From an uncultured Mycoplasmatota bacterium (GTDB taxonomy: Bacteria > Bacillota_I > Bacilli_A > RF39 > UBA660), in the NCBI GenBank assembly GCA_900548725.1, contig URLV01000002.1, forward strand, positions 4,183 to 68,182: DNA of 64,000 nucleotides. Reading direction: 5' to 3'. Position numbers and translations under genes: made by a program. The notes below the pieces were generated by a model. The model saw nothing but the letters and a program-made list of their open reading frames with translations. It did not search any database and was not told the origin of the DNA. Below are positions 36,353 to 46,501 of the stretch, one piece after another (position 1 is the stretch's first letter; the number at the start of each line of letters is the position of its first letter).

Positions 36353-38612
36353 ATTCATCTTGGAAGAAATCATCAAAATATTGATCATCTGTAATATTTG
36401 CATTACTATTAGTATTATTTACAATAGTTTTATCTTCCAATTTATTTTTATCTTCTATTTTATCATTAGAATTTTCCATAAGTAAATCATTAAATGTTTT
36501 TGAAACATCTTTATTAGCATCATTGGCATTTGCATCTAATATTTCAATATCATCAGACTTATCATTTTTCTGATTCATACTTTCATCCAAGTCAAATTTA
36601 AATTCTTCAAGAACTTTATCCATATCTTTCTTTTCGATTTCTGGAACTTCTTCTTTTTTACCTGCATTTTCTTTTTCAAGTCTTTCTTCTTCTTCAAGTT
36701 CTGCAATCTTAGCATCAATTTTTTTCAAAAGTTCATCAACATCTACTTCTCCACCACCATCAAATGGATTTGGAGGAAGACTATTATTTGAACTAACGGA
36801 ATTTTGAAATGGATTAAATTTTTCTCCACCAAATGGATTAGCACCACCAGGTAATCCAAAACCACCACCAAATGGACTTTGGTTATTCATTCCATCCATA
36901 ACTTTATTTTTTCTTCTTTTATCTACAAAATCTTTTAAATCAAATATTCCAATTTCACCTTTTGCACGTTCAGGAAATTCTGCTAAAGGAAATTTTTCAC
37001 CCCAGTCAATTTCAAAGCTAGGTTTTAATTTAGTTTTAAATGGATTTAATCTTGAACGCATAATAATTGCTTCAAACAATTTCATTTTTTGTAAATCACT
37101 AACTGTTACAAGAGGAGTTGAAGCAGTTTTTTCTTTATCTTTACTCTTCCTTTCCCCGCATAATTTACTAATTTCTTCAAGAGCAGCAAGCTCAGTCGTT
37201 AATAAGTAAATTAAATTACCACAGTTACTACGTATAGTCTCTGCATCTTCTTTACCATAAACATCATTTAATTGCGCAAAATTCTGAATTATAAACGTAA
37301 ATCTAATTTGTCTACTACGTGCAGCAGTTACCATTGTTGTAACATCTTTTAAAGGAGGCATATTTGCAAACTCATCTAATATAAAATTTGTTCTAACAGG
37401 TAATTTGCCACCACATTCTTGTGCTACATCAATAAGTGTTTCATAACATTGTTTAATGAATATTGTAGCTAATGCATGATATGTGGTTTTTTCATCATGA
37501 ATTACCATAAATACAGCAGTAGGTTTCTTACCTATATCTCTCATATTGAAATCACTTCTTGATAACATTTCAGACAATTGTTCACGAGAAGCAAATAATC
37601 TTATTTTTTGTCTAAATACAGATAAAATACCCCCCTTTGTTTCCGTAGGAGAATTTATTGTGTTACTAGCAAATACATATGGTGTACTTGATTCACCTTT
37701 CATATTAAAATATTCTTTAATATAATTACTAGGCGGACATTTATCTTCCCCAACAGTAGTTACATAATTTATTGAATTTAAATTAATTTCATCTTCTTTT
37801 GCATCTTCAAATAAACCTAAAGCAACACCAGAAAAATAATCAGCTGCACTATTTTCCCAAAACGGATCTTGTGCTTTTTTATCTTTTAAAATATTTAGTG
37901 CAACATCATCAACTAATTCTGTAGCTTTATCAGTATTACCAGCTTTATATAACTGATATGGAAGTGTTAATGGATTCCAACAATTACCATGTTGTGGTTC
38001 ACGGAAGTTAAGGACAATAATATCATATCCTCTATCTCTTAACATATTTGAATGCTCTTTATATATTTCACCTTTAGGATCAGTAATAATCATACTTTCT
38101 TTAGCTTTAGCTAAACTATAAACTAATGGATCTACAACACTTTTAGTTTTACCACTACCAGTAGCACCAATAACTAATGTATGATTTTCACTATTATCAA
38201 CCCACATATCTTTACCATTATTTATTAATACTGCACCAGCTGCTTTACAATCCTTTTCACTAATAGGAACTCTAACTACTTTTGGAGCATTTTTTATTTC
38301 TTTTTCTTTAGACCATCTAGCATAACCTTTTTCATCTTTTTCACCAATATTTAATCCAAAGCCTTTACCCTTTTCTCTATCAAATATATAACTTGATACA
38401 CTCGCAAAAATAGCAATTAAAATAATAAAAAACAATAATAATGTACCAAATATATATTTAGGCCCAAAACCTAAAAATGGATTAACTCCTAAAAACTCAC
38501 CAGTATTAATTATACTAACTGCATTACTAACCGCAATACTAGACATAAATAATAAAAATATACAAAATACCACAAATATTATTAAATCCTTAGAACTTAC
38601 ATTAAATTTCAT
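36351..38612 (-). CDS. virD4: VirD4/TraG-type coupling ATPase
   Basis: 753 residues from MKFNVSSKD, with GAAGGG upstream; the frame opens 12 codons earlier without support. Two N-terminal helices (about 10-30 and 55-75) are followed by the RecA-like motor: Walker A GATGSGKT (149-156), DPKGE, Walker B FILDEFANMPPL, and the FIIQNFAQL motif III. The last 200 residues are a flexible tail with Gly/Pro and NPF repeats, a Glu-rich coiled segment and an Asn/Asp-rich end. It delivers substrates to a type IV secretion channel. It is the last gene of the locus. No relaxase is encoded nearby, so the cargo may be protein. Confidence 0.93.
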   Translation of the reverse strand: MKFNVSSKDLIIFVVFCIFLLFMSSIAVSNAVSIINTGEFLGVNPFLGFGPKYIFGTLLLFFIILIAIFASVSSYIFDREKGKGFGLNIGEKDEKGYARWSKEKEIKNAPKVVRVPISEKDCKAAGAVLINNGKDMWVDNSENHTLVIGATGSGKTKSVVDPLVYSLAKAKESMIITDPKGEIYKEHSNMLRDRGYDIIVLNFREPQHGNCWNPLTLPYQLYKAGNTDKATELVDDVALNILKDKKAQDPFWENSAADYFSGVALGLFEDAKEDEINLNSINYVTTVGEDKCPPSNYIKEYFNMKGESSTPYVFASNTINSPTETKGGILSVFRQKIRLFASREQLSEMLSRSDFNMRDIGKKPTAVFMVIHDEKTTYHALATIFIKQCYETLIDVAQECGGKLPVRTNFILDEFANMPPLKDVTTMVTAARSRQIRFTFIIQNFAQLNDVYGKEDAETIRSNCGNLIYLLTTELAALEEISKLCGERKSKDKEKTASTPLVTVSDLQKMKLFEAIIMRSRLNPFKTKLKPSFEIDWGEKFPLAEFPERAKGEIGIFDLKDFVDKRRKNKVMDGMNNQSPFGGGFGLPGGANPFGGEKFNPFQNSVSSNNSLPPNPFDGGGEVDVDELLKKIDAKIAELEEEERLEKENAGKKEEVPEIEKKDMDKVLEEFKFDLDESMNQKNDKSDDIEILDANANDANKDVSKTFNDLLMENSNDKIEDKNKLEDKTIVNNTNSNANITDDQYFDDFFQDE

Positions 38613-38667
38613 TCTTAACATCCCTTCAATACAATTATTATAAAACAAATAGTATATTTTTTCTATA

Positions 38668-39324
38668 CTATTTATTAGATTTTTTTACCTTATTATAAAT
38701 TACCACAAAAGAAAATAATATTGTTATAACAATTAAATAAATTATAATAACAAAAAATTTAGAAACATTACTTTGATTATTAATATTATTTTTATTAATT
38801 TTTAAAGATATTTTAATAGGCTTACTATTGTAATTTGTTCTATCAATATTCCATATATATGTATTACCATCTTTATTATCATAATTGCCACTCAACTTAT
38901 AATCGGTTTTAACTGTAATATTAATATTCGATAAATAATTATAGTACTCAAAACACTTAAAATTATCCGAAGTATTTATATTTAAATAACCACTATTAGT
39001 ATATACATCAACATTCTCATAACATTCTTTTAATAAAATTGATTGACCATAATTATTAAAATTGTATTTATTATAATAATTTATACCATATACATTATTA
39101 TTATCTATATTTTCAATCAATAAATTATCTTTATTATTAATACTTTCTATTGCACCATATAAATTAGCATTAAAATCACTAATTAATTTATCATAATCTT
39201 CTTCATTTTTATTTATTAAAATACTACTTTTTTCTTCTATACCATCATCATTTATAATGATATCATAATTAGCAGAACAAGCCGTACATAATATTACTAT
39301 AAAGATCAACATTATTTTTTTCAT
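38668..39324 (-). CDS. Lipoprotein with C-terminal membrane helix (LppM-like)
   Basis: 218 residues. A signal peptide ends in a lipobox-like LCTAC (Cys16). The domain opens NYDIIINDDGIEEKSSILIN, typical of LppM-like lipoproteins, and is Asn/Tyr-rich with three more Cys. A helix (about 187-208) precedes a basic tail, so it is anchored at both ends. It lies between the M15 peptidase and VirD4 genes. Role in the secretion machine unknown. Confidence 0.65.
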   Translation of the reverse strand: MKKIMLIFIVILCTACSANYDIIINDDGIEEKSSILINKNEEDYDKLISDFNANLYGAIESINNKDNLLIENIDNNNVYGINYYNKYNFNNYGQSILLKECYENVDVYTNSGYLNINTSDNFKCFEYYNYLSNINITVKTDYKLSGNYDNKDGNTYIWNIDRTNYNSKPIKISLKINKNNINNQSNVSKFFVIIIYLIVITILFSFVVIYNKVKKSNK

Positions 39325-39332
39325 TCATCCTC

Positions 39333-40754
39333 CTAATGATTTGTATAACTAAAGTGCATTGGATCATAATATTTTTTACTCCAATCTCCACCCCAATAAA
39401 ATCCGTGATTTTTCCATATTGCTACAACCCTATCATTATTATAAAAAGCACTATTTTTATCAGGCGATCTTCCCCAATACACTGCAGGATTATCATTAGC
39501 GTTTAAGTCTATTGCTACACCATAACTATGATGAGATCTGCTTCCTGTTCCACTTGCTTGTTGTCTCCAACTATAAGCATATGCATCCTTTACAGGAAAT
39601 TTTATTGCAGCAAGTTCATTAAATACAGCTTCCACCTCACTAGCAATATTTTTATGAAGAGTAATTTTAATATTTCTTACACTTCCATCTTGTTTACAAG
39701 CAGGAACAGTTATTGTAGTTAGATATTTTGACATTTGAGATTCAGAATTTGGAGTTCCATCAGGAAATAAATATTTCATTCTATCACCTTTACTTATTTT
39801 AGCTGCTTCACCCACTTCTCCCGATATATTCCCAGAATTTAAATATATTTTACTATATATTTCATTCAAAGGACTATCAACATTTTCAAGAACTTTATCT
39901 TGAAATTCATTTTTTAACTTTGTATCAACCTCAGTATTACCAGTAGGTTTAATATAAAAATTATATTCACTCATAATATTCTTTATAGTATTAATACCTT
40001 CATCAACAGTTTCTAAATCTGTTATCGTAATAACATAAATAGAGTCTTTATTTAATTCACTATTTCCTAAATCTGTATCATTTAAATATACTAATTTATT
40101 AGCAATTTCTTCCTCCGTTACCATACCACCCTTACTTGATAATTCAGTATTATTAGTTAGTCCCATATTGACATCATCAGGTTCTGCAAATACAGTCATA
40201 AAAATCATAATAAATAATAAAAATCCTGCAAAACTTCCAACAATAATTAATTTCATTTTAAATGACAATAAATTATTTGCCTTAAAAGAACCACTCCCAA
40301 ATAAACTACTTTTATTATTACTTTTACCCTTTAACTTAGATAAATTATTTAATATATTAGATTTATTAGAACTATTATTAGTATTAGTAGTAGAATTATT
40401 ACTAGATATTTGCCCACTCGCCATATTATAAGCATCCTTAACACCTCTTGCTGTATCAGTAATTCCAACATCATCTGCCTTTTTAGCAATATCTCCAATC
40501 GGTGTTTTAGATAACATACCAGCAGCTTTATTAACAGATTTATCCCATTTCTTTTGTGCCATCTTACCAACTATAGGTACACTTGTAACTGTATTTTTTA
40601 CTTTACTAAAAGCACCAGCAGTATAAATATCAAGCCCTGTTTCTAAACCAACATCTACAGCTTTAGCAGTAGATTCTTTTTTTTGCTCTTTTTCACTTTT
40701 TTCTTCTTCTCTAACTACATCATTATTATTTCTACTAGCTCTATATGTACCCAT
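39333..40754 (-). CDS. Membrane-bound M15-family peptidase of the secretion locus
   Basis: 473 residues. A cytoplasmic N-terminal part of about 165 residues is helical, then Ser/Asn-rich; a single helix (168-189) follows, then an external region. The C-terminal domain (about 380-473) is an M15 (VanY/D-Ala-D-Ala or L-Ala-D-Glu peptidase) fold with the zinc and catalytic residues in SHHSYGVAIDLN, GFYWGGDW and DPMHFSY. It would trim peptidoglycan peptides so that the channel can cross the wall. The long cytoplasmic part is unlike simple hydrolases and may join it to the machine. Confidence 0.85.
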   Translation of the reverse strand: MGTYRASRNNNDVVREEEKSEKEQKKESTAKAVDVGLETGLDIYTAGAFSKVKNTVTSVPIVGKMAQKKWDKSVNKAAGMLSKTPIGDIAKKADDVGITDTARGVKDAYNMASGQISSNNSTTNTNNSSNKSNILNNLSKLKGKSNNKSSLFGSGSFKANNLLSFKMKLIIVGSFAGFLLFIMIFMTVFAEPDDVNMGLTNNTELSSKGGMVTEEEIANKLVYLNDTDLGNSELNKDSIYVITITDLETVDEGINTIKNIMSEYNFYIKPTGNTEVDTKLKNEFQDKVLENVDSPLNEIYSKIYLNSGNISGEVGEAAKISKGDRMKYLFPDGTPNSESQMSKYLTTITVPACKQDGSVRNIKITLHKNIASEVEAVFNELAAIKFPVKDAYAYSWRQQASGTGSRSHHSYGVAIDLNANDNPAVYWGRSPDKNSAFYNNDRVVAIWKNHGFYWGGDWSKKYYDPMHFSYTNH

Positions 40755-40770
40755 AATTTCACCACCTAAC

Positions 40771-41265
40771 TCACTTAATTTCTACAGTATAATCATCTAA
40801 ATAAACCTCATAATTCATAATAGAATTTTCTTTAAATATAAATTGATTCTTGTTATTAGCAATAACGTTATAAACTTTCTTTCCATTAATACTAGAAACA
40901 CTATATTTATCTATACCCAATGAATAAGTATACTCTGTCACATTATTATCTAAATAACTTAAAAAATTATCATAATTATTAAATCTTTTTTCTCTATAAT
41001 CTTTATTTAACAAATTATAAGCTTCTTCTTTATTATTAATTAATATATTTTTATAATCATTAAAATATTTTCTTATAACATCTTCAGTTGAAATATATAA
41101 ATAATTAATTTCATTGATATCATAATGATCTTTAATACCAAACTCATTATCTATATTTTTATCTTCACCAAAATTATAATTTGATAAAATAACAATTAAA
41201 ATTACAATAAATACTAATGACAAACATACAACAATTATTTTTTTATTATATTTTAAATCATTCAT
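40771..41265 (-). CDS. VirB8/TcpC-like membrane protein, copy b
   Basis: 164 residues from MNDLKYNKKI, with GGAGG in the preceding gene positioned for this ATG. One N-terminal helix (about 9-29) is followed by an external domain of about 130 residues (DVIRKYFNDYKNIL, YNLLNKDYREKRF, FLSYLDNN) matching the NTF2-like shape of VirB8-type subunits in Gram-positive systems. It overlaps copy a by 8 bp and resembles it, so a duplication. VirB8 proteins scaffold the channel. Assignment rests on topology, motif rhythm and context. Confidence 0.6.
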   Translation of the reverse strand: MNDLKYNKKIIVVCLSLVFIVILIVILSNYNFGEDKNIDNEFGIKDHYDINEINYLYISTEDVIRKYFNDYKNILINNKEEAYNLLNKDYREKRFNNYDNFLSYLDNNVTEYTYSLGIDKYSVSSINGKKVYNVIANNKNQFIFKENSIMNYEVYLDDYTVEIK

Positions 41266-41773
41266 TACTAACCTCCATATATTTATTACCATCAATAGGA
41301 GTTATACTAAATAAATTATTAGTTAAATCAAATTTAACAATATAATACTTATCAATTTTATCATTACTAATATTATCCAATTCATCACTAACTAAATATC
41401 CCTTAACATAATAATTAATAACTTTTTCACTTAATTCAGTATAAAATACTTTCTTAGTAATGTAATTATAGTTACCATCTAAATTATCTACATAATTACT
41501 GACATTATCTGAAGAAATATTATTTTCCTCTACATAGTTTTTATCTAACAACTTCAAAACATTATCATATTTATTATTTTGTAAAGAAGTAACATACTTA
41601 TTTATACAAGAATTTATTGTAAAAAATCTAGAATAATCATTTAATAAATAATATTTAGTTTCTTCTTTATCATCATTATTAGATTCTGTTTTATTTAAAT
41701 ACAATAATCCCAAAACAGAAACTAATATACAAGTTATAATTATTAATAATATATAATTATCTTTTTTTTTCAT
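41258..41773 (-). CDS. VirB8/TcpC-like membrane protein, copy a
   Basis: 171 residues with one N-terminal helix (about 7-26) and an external domain with CINKYVTSLQNNKYDNVLKL, LDKNYVEENNISSDNVSNYV and LFSITPI. Same layout as its neighbour (helix, short linker, helix with LL(D/N)K-x-Y, then beta strands). AGGAG precedes the ATG. Two such adjacent copies suggest a hetero-oligomeric scaffold. Confidence 0.6.
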   Translation of the reverse strand: MKKKDNYILLIIITCILVSVLGLLYLNKTESNNDDKEETKYYLLNDYSRFFTINSCINKYVTSLQNNKYDNVLKLLDKNYVEENNISSDNVSNYVDNLDGNYNYITKKVFYTELSEKVINYYVKGYLVSDELDNISNDKIDKYYIVKFDLTNNLFSITPIDGNKYMEVSNE

Positions 41774-41782
41774 ATTTAACTC

Positions 41783-43822
41783 CTAACAATTATCCGAATA
41801 AGTATATTTACCATTATGAAATAAATTCCAAGTTGCCTCGGCTCTACCATTTTGAGTTGATGGATTACTCTTAAAATAATGCCAAGATGGTTTTCCTCCA
41901 GATATACTATAGACAACATCTCTCAATGTATCAGTATTACCATATTGTTTATACATTTTTGGAAAATTACCAATATTACCAAATTGATATGAAATCATAA
42001 TTAAACAATCAATTTGATATTGTTCTAATGTAACTCCTTCTTTTGATAATTTATTTTTTACACTCTCAGAAAAAGAATTTACTTCATCACTTTCAACCTT
42101 ATCAACAATATCAATTGGTATTAAACTTCCAAACGACATACCATTAACATCTATTCCATATTTTTTAAAATTTTCTATATTATATTTAAGAGCTACTCCA
42201 TAACCAACTGTAGGAATCCCATATCCATCATCATCAACAACATAATTATTTCCACTAGTTTTTGCAGAACAACCACCTTCGAAATAATGAAGCATTTTTA
42301 AAAATTCACTACCCGCTGTTCCACCTGAACTACATGTACCACCACTCGACCTAGGAGATGATTGACTTACAAAATTTAACGGATCTTGAACAGAACTAGA
42401 TTCCTGTTCTCCTACACGAACTTCAAAATGCAAATGAGGTCCAGTACTACTACCAGTACTACCAACTTTTGCAATAACTTGACCTGCTATAACAGAATCA
42501 CCCTCGTTAACCATAACACTATCTTCATACAAATGAGCATATAAAGTATAATTACCATCCTGATGCTCAATAATTATATGATTACCATATCCTCCGCCAC
42601 AACTTGTATTACCTTCTATACATCCAGTTACAACTTTAGAAATTACACCATTTTTAACTGCAATAACATTAGTAGTACCTCTTGTAGCACCAATATCTAT
42701 ACCATTGTGATTACGTTCTTTACCACTTATAGGATGAGTACGCTTACCAAATTGACTTGTAATAGACGTAGTTTCAGGTTCTTCTATAGCAATTTGTTTA
42801 CCGTCGCTATCAGAAACATTTGAACTACCAATTGGCCACAAATATCCATCAGAACACATTTTATTATATTGATCGCTTATACCTTTATAATACTCTAATA
42901 CTTCTTTAATTCCTTTAATAATACGTCTACGAACTTCTTTTATTTCTTCATTATACTTTTCATATGTAGTAGTATCAGCTTCTAATTCTTTCATAGTTTT
43001 ATATTTGGTTTTTGCTAAAACGGAAATATAATAATCTTGTAAATGACTTTTATTATCAAGATAATTTGTATTTTCTAAAAAATCCCAATAAAACTCCTCA
43101 TTTACCTCTTTATCAGAATTAACTTTAATATTTGAATTATTATATCCTTTTTCTTTAGCCAAAGAACTGCATCTATTTTTGGCAGAATCACTATCAAAAT
43201 TTAAACCCAATTTATCCCAAAAATTACTTTTCAAAGTATCATCAATAACAATGACACATTTATTATCTATTAATGTTTTCCCAGAAGAACAAGTATCATT
43301 AGAAGGAGTTTCCTCAGTTTCAGTATAACAAGTTGTTTTATAACCAATAAAAGCATTAATTAAGGTTTTTAAACTATTAGTTTCATTTTTAAAATATTCT
43401 TTAGCACTTTCATCAACTTCTCCTAAATAAGTTGAATCATCATCATTAGCATCCAAATTATATGGATTAGATTCATTATCAATAGGATCACGAAATGAAT
43501 CACTATCAAGACCATAAAAAACAGTTGCAATTATAATATTATCATCAATTAATTTTTGACTAGGATACTGACTTTGAACTTTAGCAAGTAACTTATATAA
43601 TTGTGTATAAAATTTCTTCTTAGTAGCTAAAACTCTATCAACACAATTAGGATCTTTACTAGTTTCACAACTACTTACCCAAAAAGTTTTATTCTTACTA
43701 GCAAACTCATCCCAATCAAAATCACTATATTTAAAACTAGCAGCATCTACTTTAACACTAAAAAAAGTTACAAAAAGAAAAACTACTAAAAGTCCAATAA
43801 CTCTAAATATATTTCTTTTCAT
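41783..43822 (-). CDS. Secreted double wall hydrolase: M23 endopeptidase plus GH24-type lysozyme
   Basis: 679 residues with a signal peptide ending near VDA (27). Residues 30-340 are a Cys-containing helical region of no known family. The M23/LytM domain (about 355-485) has its zinc ligands in HNGIDIG (His372) and the HLH of GPHLHFEVR (463-465). After a Ser/Gly linker, a lysozyme-like domain (about 505-679) carries EGG (Glu515) and PTVGYGVALKY, the GH24 catalytic pattern. It could cut both peptide and glycan bonds. Its position after virB4 matches the wall hydrolase (CD1108/TcpG-like) slot in Gram-positive type IV systems, where such proteins open the wall for the channel. Confidence 0.88.
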   Translation of the reverse strand: MKRNIFRVIGLLVVFLFVTFFSVKVDAASFKYSDFDWDEFASKNKTFWVSSCETSKDPNCVDRVLATKKKFYTQLYKLLAKVQSQYPSQKLIDDNIIIATVFYGLDSDSFRDPIDNESNPYNLDANDDDSTYLGEVDESAKEYFKNETNSLKTLINAFIGYKTTCYTETEETPSNDTCSSGKTLIDNKCVIVIDDTLKSNFWDKLGLNFDSDSAKNRCSSLAKEKGYNNSNIKVNSDKEVNEEFYWDFLENTNYLDNKSHLQDYYISVLAKTKYKTMKELEADTTTYEKYNEEIKEVRRRIIKGIKEVLEYYKGISDQYNKMCSDGYLWPIGSSNVSDSDGKQIAIEEPETTSITSQFGKRTHPISGKERNHNGIDIGATRGTTNVIAVKNGVISKVVTGCIEGNTSCGGGYGNHIIIEHQDGNYTLYAHLYEDSVMVNEGDSVIAGQVIAKVGSTGSSTGPHLHFEVRVGEQESSSVQDPLNFVSQSSPRSSGGTCSSGGTAGSEFLKMLHYFEGGCSAKTSGNNYVVDDDGYGIPTVGYGVALKYNIENFKKYGIDVNGMSFGSLIPIDIVDKVESDEVNSFSESVKNKLSKEGVTLEQYQIDCLIMISYQFGNIGNFPKMYKQYGNTDTLRDVVYSISGGKPSWHYFKSNPSTQNGRAEATWNLFHNGKYTYSDNC

Positions 43823-43838
43823 AACTTATCACCACCTA

Positions 43839-45641
43839 TTAAAGTCCTCCACCAGTACCAAATGAATCTAACTCTTCTTGAGTTAATACCACATTTATTC
43901 TCATACGTCTAGCTCCGCAAACAAACAATGCTTCACCTTGACTATAGCCTTTTATACTTTCCTTTTCATTATCATTCAAATCTATTAATTTACTTAAATC
44001 TTCAACAGCTTGTTTCTTAAGTCCCATAACTAGATAATATGATGCATTATCAAATATTGCTTTACCATGCACTATAACATTTTCAGCAGCAAAATCTGTA
44101 GGTTGTTGAGTAATTATTATAGTACCAGTATTATATTTTCTGCTACGTCTTTGCATTTGAGCTAAAAATTCAGCACCCAACTCATTTCTACCACCAAGTA
44201 ACACATGAGCTTCATCAACCATAAGCACTGTATTAACACTAGGATCTAAACATAAACCCCAAGCATATTTTAATATATTAAAGAACAATGCATTTCTTAT
44301 ACTCTCATCACTATTCATTAATTCTCTTATATTAAATACCATAAAGTCACTATCTTGTCTAATAGTTGTATGACCATTAAAATAGTATCTTAATTCTTTT
44401 ACAAATGGACGAATTTTAAGTTCAAGCCTTTCCATAACATCTTTTTCACGTGTGGCTTCAGGCATAGATAATAATCTTCCTTTAATAGTACTATATACAT
44501 CATCAAACGTTGGATAATCCCTAGATGTAAAATTACTAAAATCAGTATTAAAATCTATATTAAAACGTTTATAAGTATCTTGAACAACTTCACTAAACAT
44601 TGCAAGGACATCTTCTTCAACATTAGGACTATAATATTTCAAAAATGCTTTCAATGATTGTAAAGTACGTGTAAGTATAGTATAACCTAACCCTTGTTTT
44701 AATTCATCTTCATCAGCATCTGCAATTACTTCAAGTGGATTAATTATACCAAAATCTCCACCTTTACCTAAATCAATAAAATCTCCACCAAAGGCTTTCG
44801 TCATTTCTTCTAATTCACCTTCAGGATCAATACAAATTAATTGACAGCCATTACGTATGTGAGTTCTAAGCATCAATTTAGCAGCAGTACTTTTACCACT
44901 ACCACTTGTACCTAAAATAATCATATTTGCATTATTTCTATTAAACTCTTTTTTTGTTTGATATAAAAATTGATTAAATAAAACAACTCCTCCAGAAAAA
45001 TCTACTCCTAATAATGTTGGGGCAGTAAACTCTCCACCCGGATCTTTTATGCTATCAAACACAAATGGATACATTGCAGCAATTGTAGGACTTGGTATAG
45101 GAATACCAACTCTTTCTTCAATATCTTGTTTTGGAAAAATTGGTATCATTGATTTAAGAACTTTTTCCTGTTCAAACATCATTGGTATACCTCTCATCCC
45201 TAATGCATCCAAGTAGTTTCTAGTTTGCATTTTCTTAATTTCTAATTCTTCTTTTGAATCAGCGCTTAACATAACATGCATTTGAAAATCAAATATTTTA
45301 GATTGAGTAGCAGCAAGCATAGAAACAAAACTTTCTAATGATTCATAATCTTGTCTTATTGATTCTTGCATTGTTCTATCATTTTCATGTTGATATCTTT
45401 CTTTTAAATCAGCAATCTCTTTATTAATCATTTTACTCATAGTACTAAATTCAATAGGAATATGTTTAACAACAACTTTAACTCCAGGTAAATTAGTTAT
45501 ATTACTTAAAAAACCAGGAGGTATTAATTTAGGATAATTTATTATGGTAAGTATAGTACAATACTTATCACTTATAACAAAATCATTCAATTTAAAATCA
45601 ATACCCTTAGGAGCAATTTCACTTTTAAATGTACTAGACAC
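43839..45641 (-). CDS. virB4: VirB4-type ATPase, C-terminal motor part
   Basis: 600 residues beginning at GTG. It opens with STFKSEIAPKGIDF, the point where one-piece VirB4 homologues of Gram-positive elements begin their second domain. Walker A is GTSGSGKS (244-251), then DPEGEL, Walker B VLMVDEAHVLL, and the conserved ARAMRRSRKY-like QMQRRSRKYNTG with TQQPTD. It powers assembly and transport. The N-terminal domain is encoded by the preceding gene, overlapping by 8 bp in another frame; GGTGAT may be its ribosome-binding site. Two genes or a frameshift are both possible. Confidence 0.92.
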   Translation of the reverse strand: MSSTFKSEIAPKGIDFKLNDFVISDKYCTILTIINYPKLIPPGFLSNITNLPGVKVVVKHIPIEFSTMSKMINKEIADLKERYQHENDRTMQESIRQDYESLESFVSMLAATQSKIFDFQMHVMLSADSKEELEIKKMQTRNYLDALGMRGIPMMFEQEKVLKSMIPIFPKQDIEERVGIPIPSPTIAAMYPFVFDSIKDPGGEFTAPTLLGVDFSGGVVLFNQFLYQTKKEFNRNNANMIILGTSGSGKSTAAKLMLRTHIRNGCQLICIDPEGELEEMTKAFGGDFIDLGKGGDFGIINPLEVIADADEDELKQGLGYTILTRTLQSLKAFLKYYSPNVEEDVLAMFSEVVQDTYKRFNIDFNTDFSNFTSRDYPTFDDVYSTIKGRLLSMPEATREKDVMERLELKIRPFVKELRYYFNGHTTIRQDSDFMVFNIRELMNSDESIRNALFFNILKYAWGLCLDPSVNTVLMVDEAHVLLGGRNELGAEFLAQMQRRSRKYNTGTIIITQQPTDFAAENVIVHGKAIFDNASYYLVMGLKKQAVEDLSKLIDLNDNEKESIKGYSQGEALFVCGARRMRINVVLTQEELDSFGTGGGL

Positions 45642-46191
45642 TACTCATCACCGTCCCAAACTCAGTTTTCATATTTCCATTAAAGAAACTATCTAATATA
45701 ACTCTTAAATCATCATCACTAACTTGCCTAGAATTTAACCCACTAGTAGCTAAGTTAGCTATTAAATTATGTATTCTTTTTTGTAATATTTCCAATTTTT
45801 TATCTCTAAATAAAATATAATATTCAGTATCAACTGCATTTACAGTAGTAGTTCTAAAACTTTCTCCTTTATCTATATCTTGTTGTATAAGTTTTCTAAT
45901 TTGTTGAGTCTGTGCATTTGCATACATTAATTGTAATTGAGCTAAATACATATTTATATCTACAGGTCTATCACATACCACTAACCAAAATTCATAATCT
46001 ATTACGTTATAAAAATTTCTTAAGTTAAATATTATATTATTTTGTTCTTGATAATCAAGTATAAATATATTTTTAGGTTCTATTCTTATTCCAGTAACGT
46101 AATAATTATTTTCTAATTGTATCATTCCATTTTTTATATTTTTTATTGGAACCCAATCTTCTGTATATTTACTAGCATTATTTTTCGCCAT
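45634..46191 (-). CDS. VirB4 N-terminal domain encoded as a separate protein
   Basis: 185 residues, no membrane segment: WVPIKNIKNGMIQLENNYY, then VTGIRIEPKNIFILDYQEQ and a C-terminal ILDSFFNG. These match the amino-terminal domain of VirB4 ATPases of the CD1110 type, in which the segment runs straight into the IAPKGIDF region that begins the next gene. The two pieces add up to about 785 residues, a normal one-piece VirB4 length. It overlaps the PrgI gene by 14 bp and the motor gene by 8 bp. Confidence 0.8.
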   Translation of the reverse strand: MAKNNASKYTEDWVPIKNIKNGMIQLENNYYVTGIRIEPKNIFILDYQEQNNIIFNLRNFYNVIDYEFWLVVCDRPVDINMYLAQLQLMYANAQTQQIRKLIQQDIDKGESFRTTTVNAVDTEYYILFRDKKLEILQKRIHNLIANLATSGLNSRQVSDDDLRVILDSFFNGNMKTEFGTVMSSV

Positions 46192-46489
46192 GTTTCATAC
46201 ACCAACCTCTCCAAAAATATGTTCTTCTATTTGTAAAATACATATATACATTTTTTATAAATGTTCTTATATTATGATGATTAGGTATAGGAAGTACTAA
46301 AAACGCTCCTATACATGCAGGACTTATTATAAAGAGTAATTGTTTTAAACTATCTTTAGGTGTAAATAACAACAAGAATGTAAGTAAAAGTCCTGTACCA
46401 AATATAATCAAATCAGTAACATTGAAGAAACCAAGTATCAACATTGATTTCTTCGAGTTAGCTGGTATCAAATAACTATTATTATCCAC
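46178..46489 (-). CDS. PrgI/VirB3-like membrane protein
   Basis: 103 residues, GTG start with GGAGG 8 nt upstream. MDNNSYLIPANSKKSMLILG gives the IP-x-x-x-x-K entry of PrgI proteins; two helices follow (about 22-42 and 48-68), then FIKNVYMYFTNRRTYFW. It always precedes VirB4 in Gram-positive type IV loci and anchors the ATPase to the membrane. Confidence 0.85.
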   Translation of the reverse strand: MDNNSYLIPANSKKSMLILGFFNVTDLIIFGTGLLLTFLLLFTPKDSLKQLLFIISPACIGAFLVLPIPNHHNIRTFIKNVYMYFTNRRTYFWRGWCMKHGEK

Positions 46490-46501
46490 TTTTTATTCCT
46501 C

